Shown one piece after another: positions 38,563-38,830 of a stretch of 38,830 nucleotides of DNA (position 1 is the first letter of the stretch; each line of letters opens with the position of its first letter). The position numbers and the translations under genes were made by a program. The DNA is taken from assembly GCA_023228985.1 (NCBI GenBank), contig JALOAC010000026.1, positions 1 through 38,830 on the forward strand, written 5' to 3'. This stretch comes from Thiopseudomonas sp. (lineage in GTDB: Bacteria; Pseudomonadota; Gammaproteobacteria; Pseudomonadales; Pseudomonadaceae). Under the pieces are notes generated by a model. The model did no database searches and was not told the DNA's origin. It saw only the letters and a list, made by a program, of their open reading frames with translations.

Positions 38563-38830
38563 ATGACAAAGACTTTATCCCATACGCCGATGATGCAGCA
38601 GTATTGGCGGTTAAAAAACCAGCACCCTAATCAGATTATGTTTTATCGCATGGGTGACTTTTATGAGTTGTTCTATGACGATGCAAAAAAAGCGTCGCAA
38701 TTACTGGATATCACCCTCACGTCGCGCGGACAGTCGGCGGGCAGCGCTATCCCCATGGCTGGCATCCCCTTTCATGCCGCCGAAGGCTATCTGGCTCGTC
38801 TAGTCAGCCTCGGTGAATCGGTGGTGATCT
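38563..38830 (+). CDS. mutS: DNA mismatch repair protein MutS with phage-supplied start, partial
   Basis: The frame begins MTKTLSHTPMMQQYWRLKNQ and continues through YRMGDFYELFYDDA, the conserved N-terminal mismatch-recognition domain. The Phe-Tyr-Glu motif that intercalates at mismatches is present (Phe and Glu in GDFYEL). The window ends in codon 90. Codons 1-7 and the leader come from phage DNA; from Thr8 on it is the host gene. The phage leader has only a weak AAGG site and no clear promoter in the 50 bp after the integrase. The protein should function if transcribed, since only the disordered extreme N-terminus is changed. Confidence 0.93.
   Translation, partial: MTKTLSHTPMMQQYWRLKNQHPNQIMFYRMGDFYELFYDDAKKASQLLDITLTSRGQSAGSAIPMAGIPFHAAEGYLARLVSLGESVVI
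38584..38606 (+). other. attR core (23-bp repeat within mutS codons)
   Basis: Exact repeat of 1058-1080. It encodes the same MutS residues and keeps the reading frame between phage-supplied codons and host codons. Confidence 0.93.

Larger units (their letters stand above)
1058..38606. mobile_element. Temperate siphophage prophage integrated in mutS
   Basis: The element is bounded by a 23-bp direct repeat lying inside the mutS N-terminal coding sequence. Between the repeats is a complete phage gene set: integrase next to attR, repressor/Cro switch, replication, packaging, HK97-type head, long tape measure, tail fibres, a DGR and lysis genes. No essential module is visibly broken, so the prophage may be inducible. 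The gene order resembles lambda-like siphophages, except that the right arm transcribes toward the integrase and a second recombinase lies in the early region. Confidence 0.95.

Overview
The window is a nearly complete temperate siphophage genome, about 37.5 kb (roughly 1058 to 38606), integrated into the 5' end of the DNA mismatch repair gene mutS of a bacterium. The mutS, ArsP/DUF318-type permease and CxxC thioredoxin-like genes outside it fit a Proteobacterium, most likely a gammaproteobacterium; the species cannot be named from this sequence. A 23-bp direct repeat (1058-1080 and 38584-38606) marks attL and attR. The host promoter and first codons of mutS are stranded on the left. On the right, the phage end supplies a new start codon and seven replacement codons that join in frame to the rest of mutS.

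The left three quarters of the prophage reads on the minus strand. From right to left it carries: a repressor/Cro switch (29.6-30.6 kb); an antirepressor; lambda O/P-like replication genes; a second tyrosine recombinase in mid-genome; a RusA resolvase; a Q-like late regulator followed by a probable late promoter and terminator; a holin; an HNH nuclease and a presumed cos region; then an HK97-type packaging and head module (TerS, TerL, portal, protease, capsid). The tail module follows: connector, gp10-like protein, tail terminator, tail tube, a frameshifted tail assembly chaperone, a probable moron, tape measure, distal tail protein, a glycine-rich adhesin and an Ala-rich fibre. A diversity-generating retroelement (target fibre gene with VR, avd, TR, reverse transcriptase) comes next. 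Two small genes, an endolysin and overlapping Rz/Rz1 spanins end the late operon.

The right arm (30.8-38.5 kb) reads on the plus strand from a strong promoter (TTGACA, 17 bp, TATATT) that overlaps two copies of the repressor operator. It has two non-coding structured stretches, a phage CsrA homologue, a tRNA-Arg(CCT), a run of small genes of unknown function, a dATP/dGTP pyrophosphohydrolase-type gene, a DUF4942 gene, a DUF4224 excisionase-like gene and the integrase. The integrase stops 50 bp before the rebuilt mutS start, with no terminator between them, so in the lysogen mutS sits at the end of a repressor-controlled phage operon.

The two most notable systems are the DGR, where all 14 TR/VR differences fall at template adenines, and the capture of mutS. 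They may be linked: retrohoming makes mismatched heteroduplexes that MutS could recognise, and this prophage has put mutS behind its own regulatory region. That link is a hypothesis.
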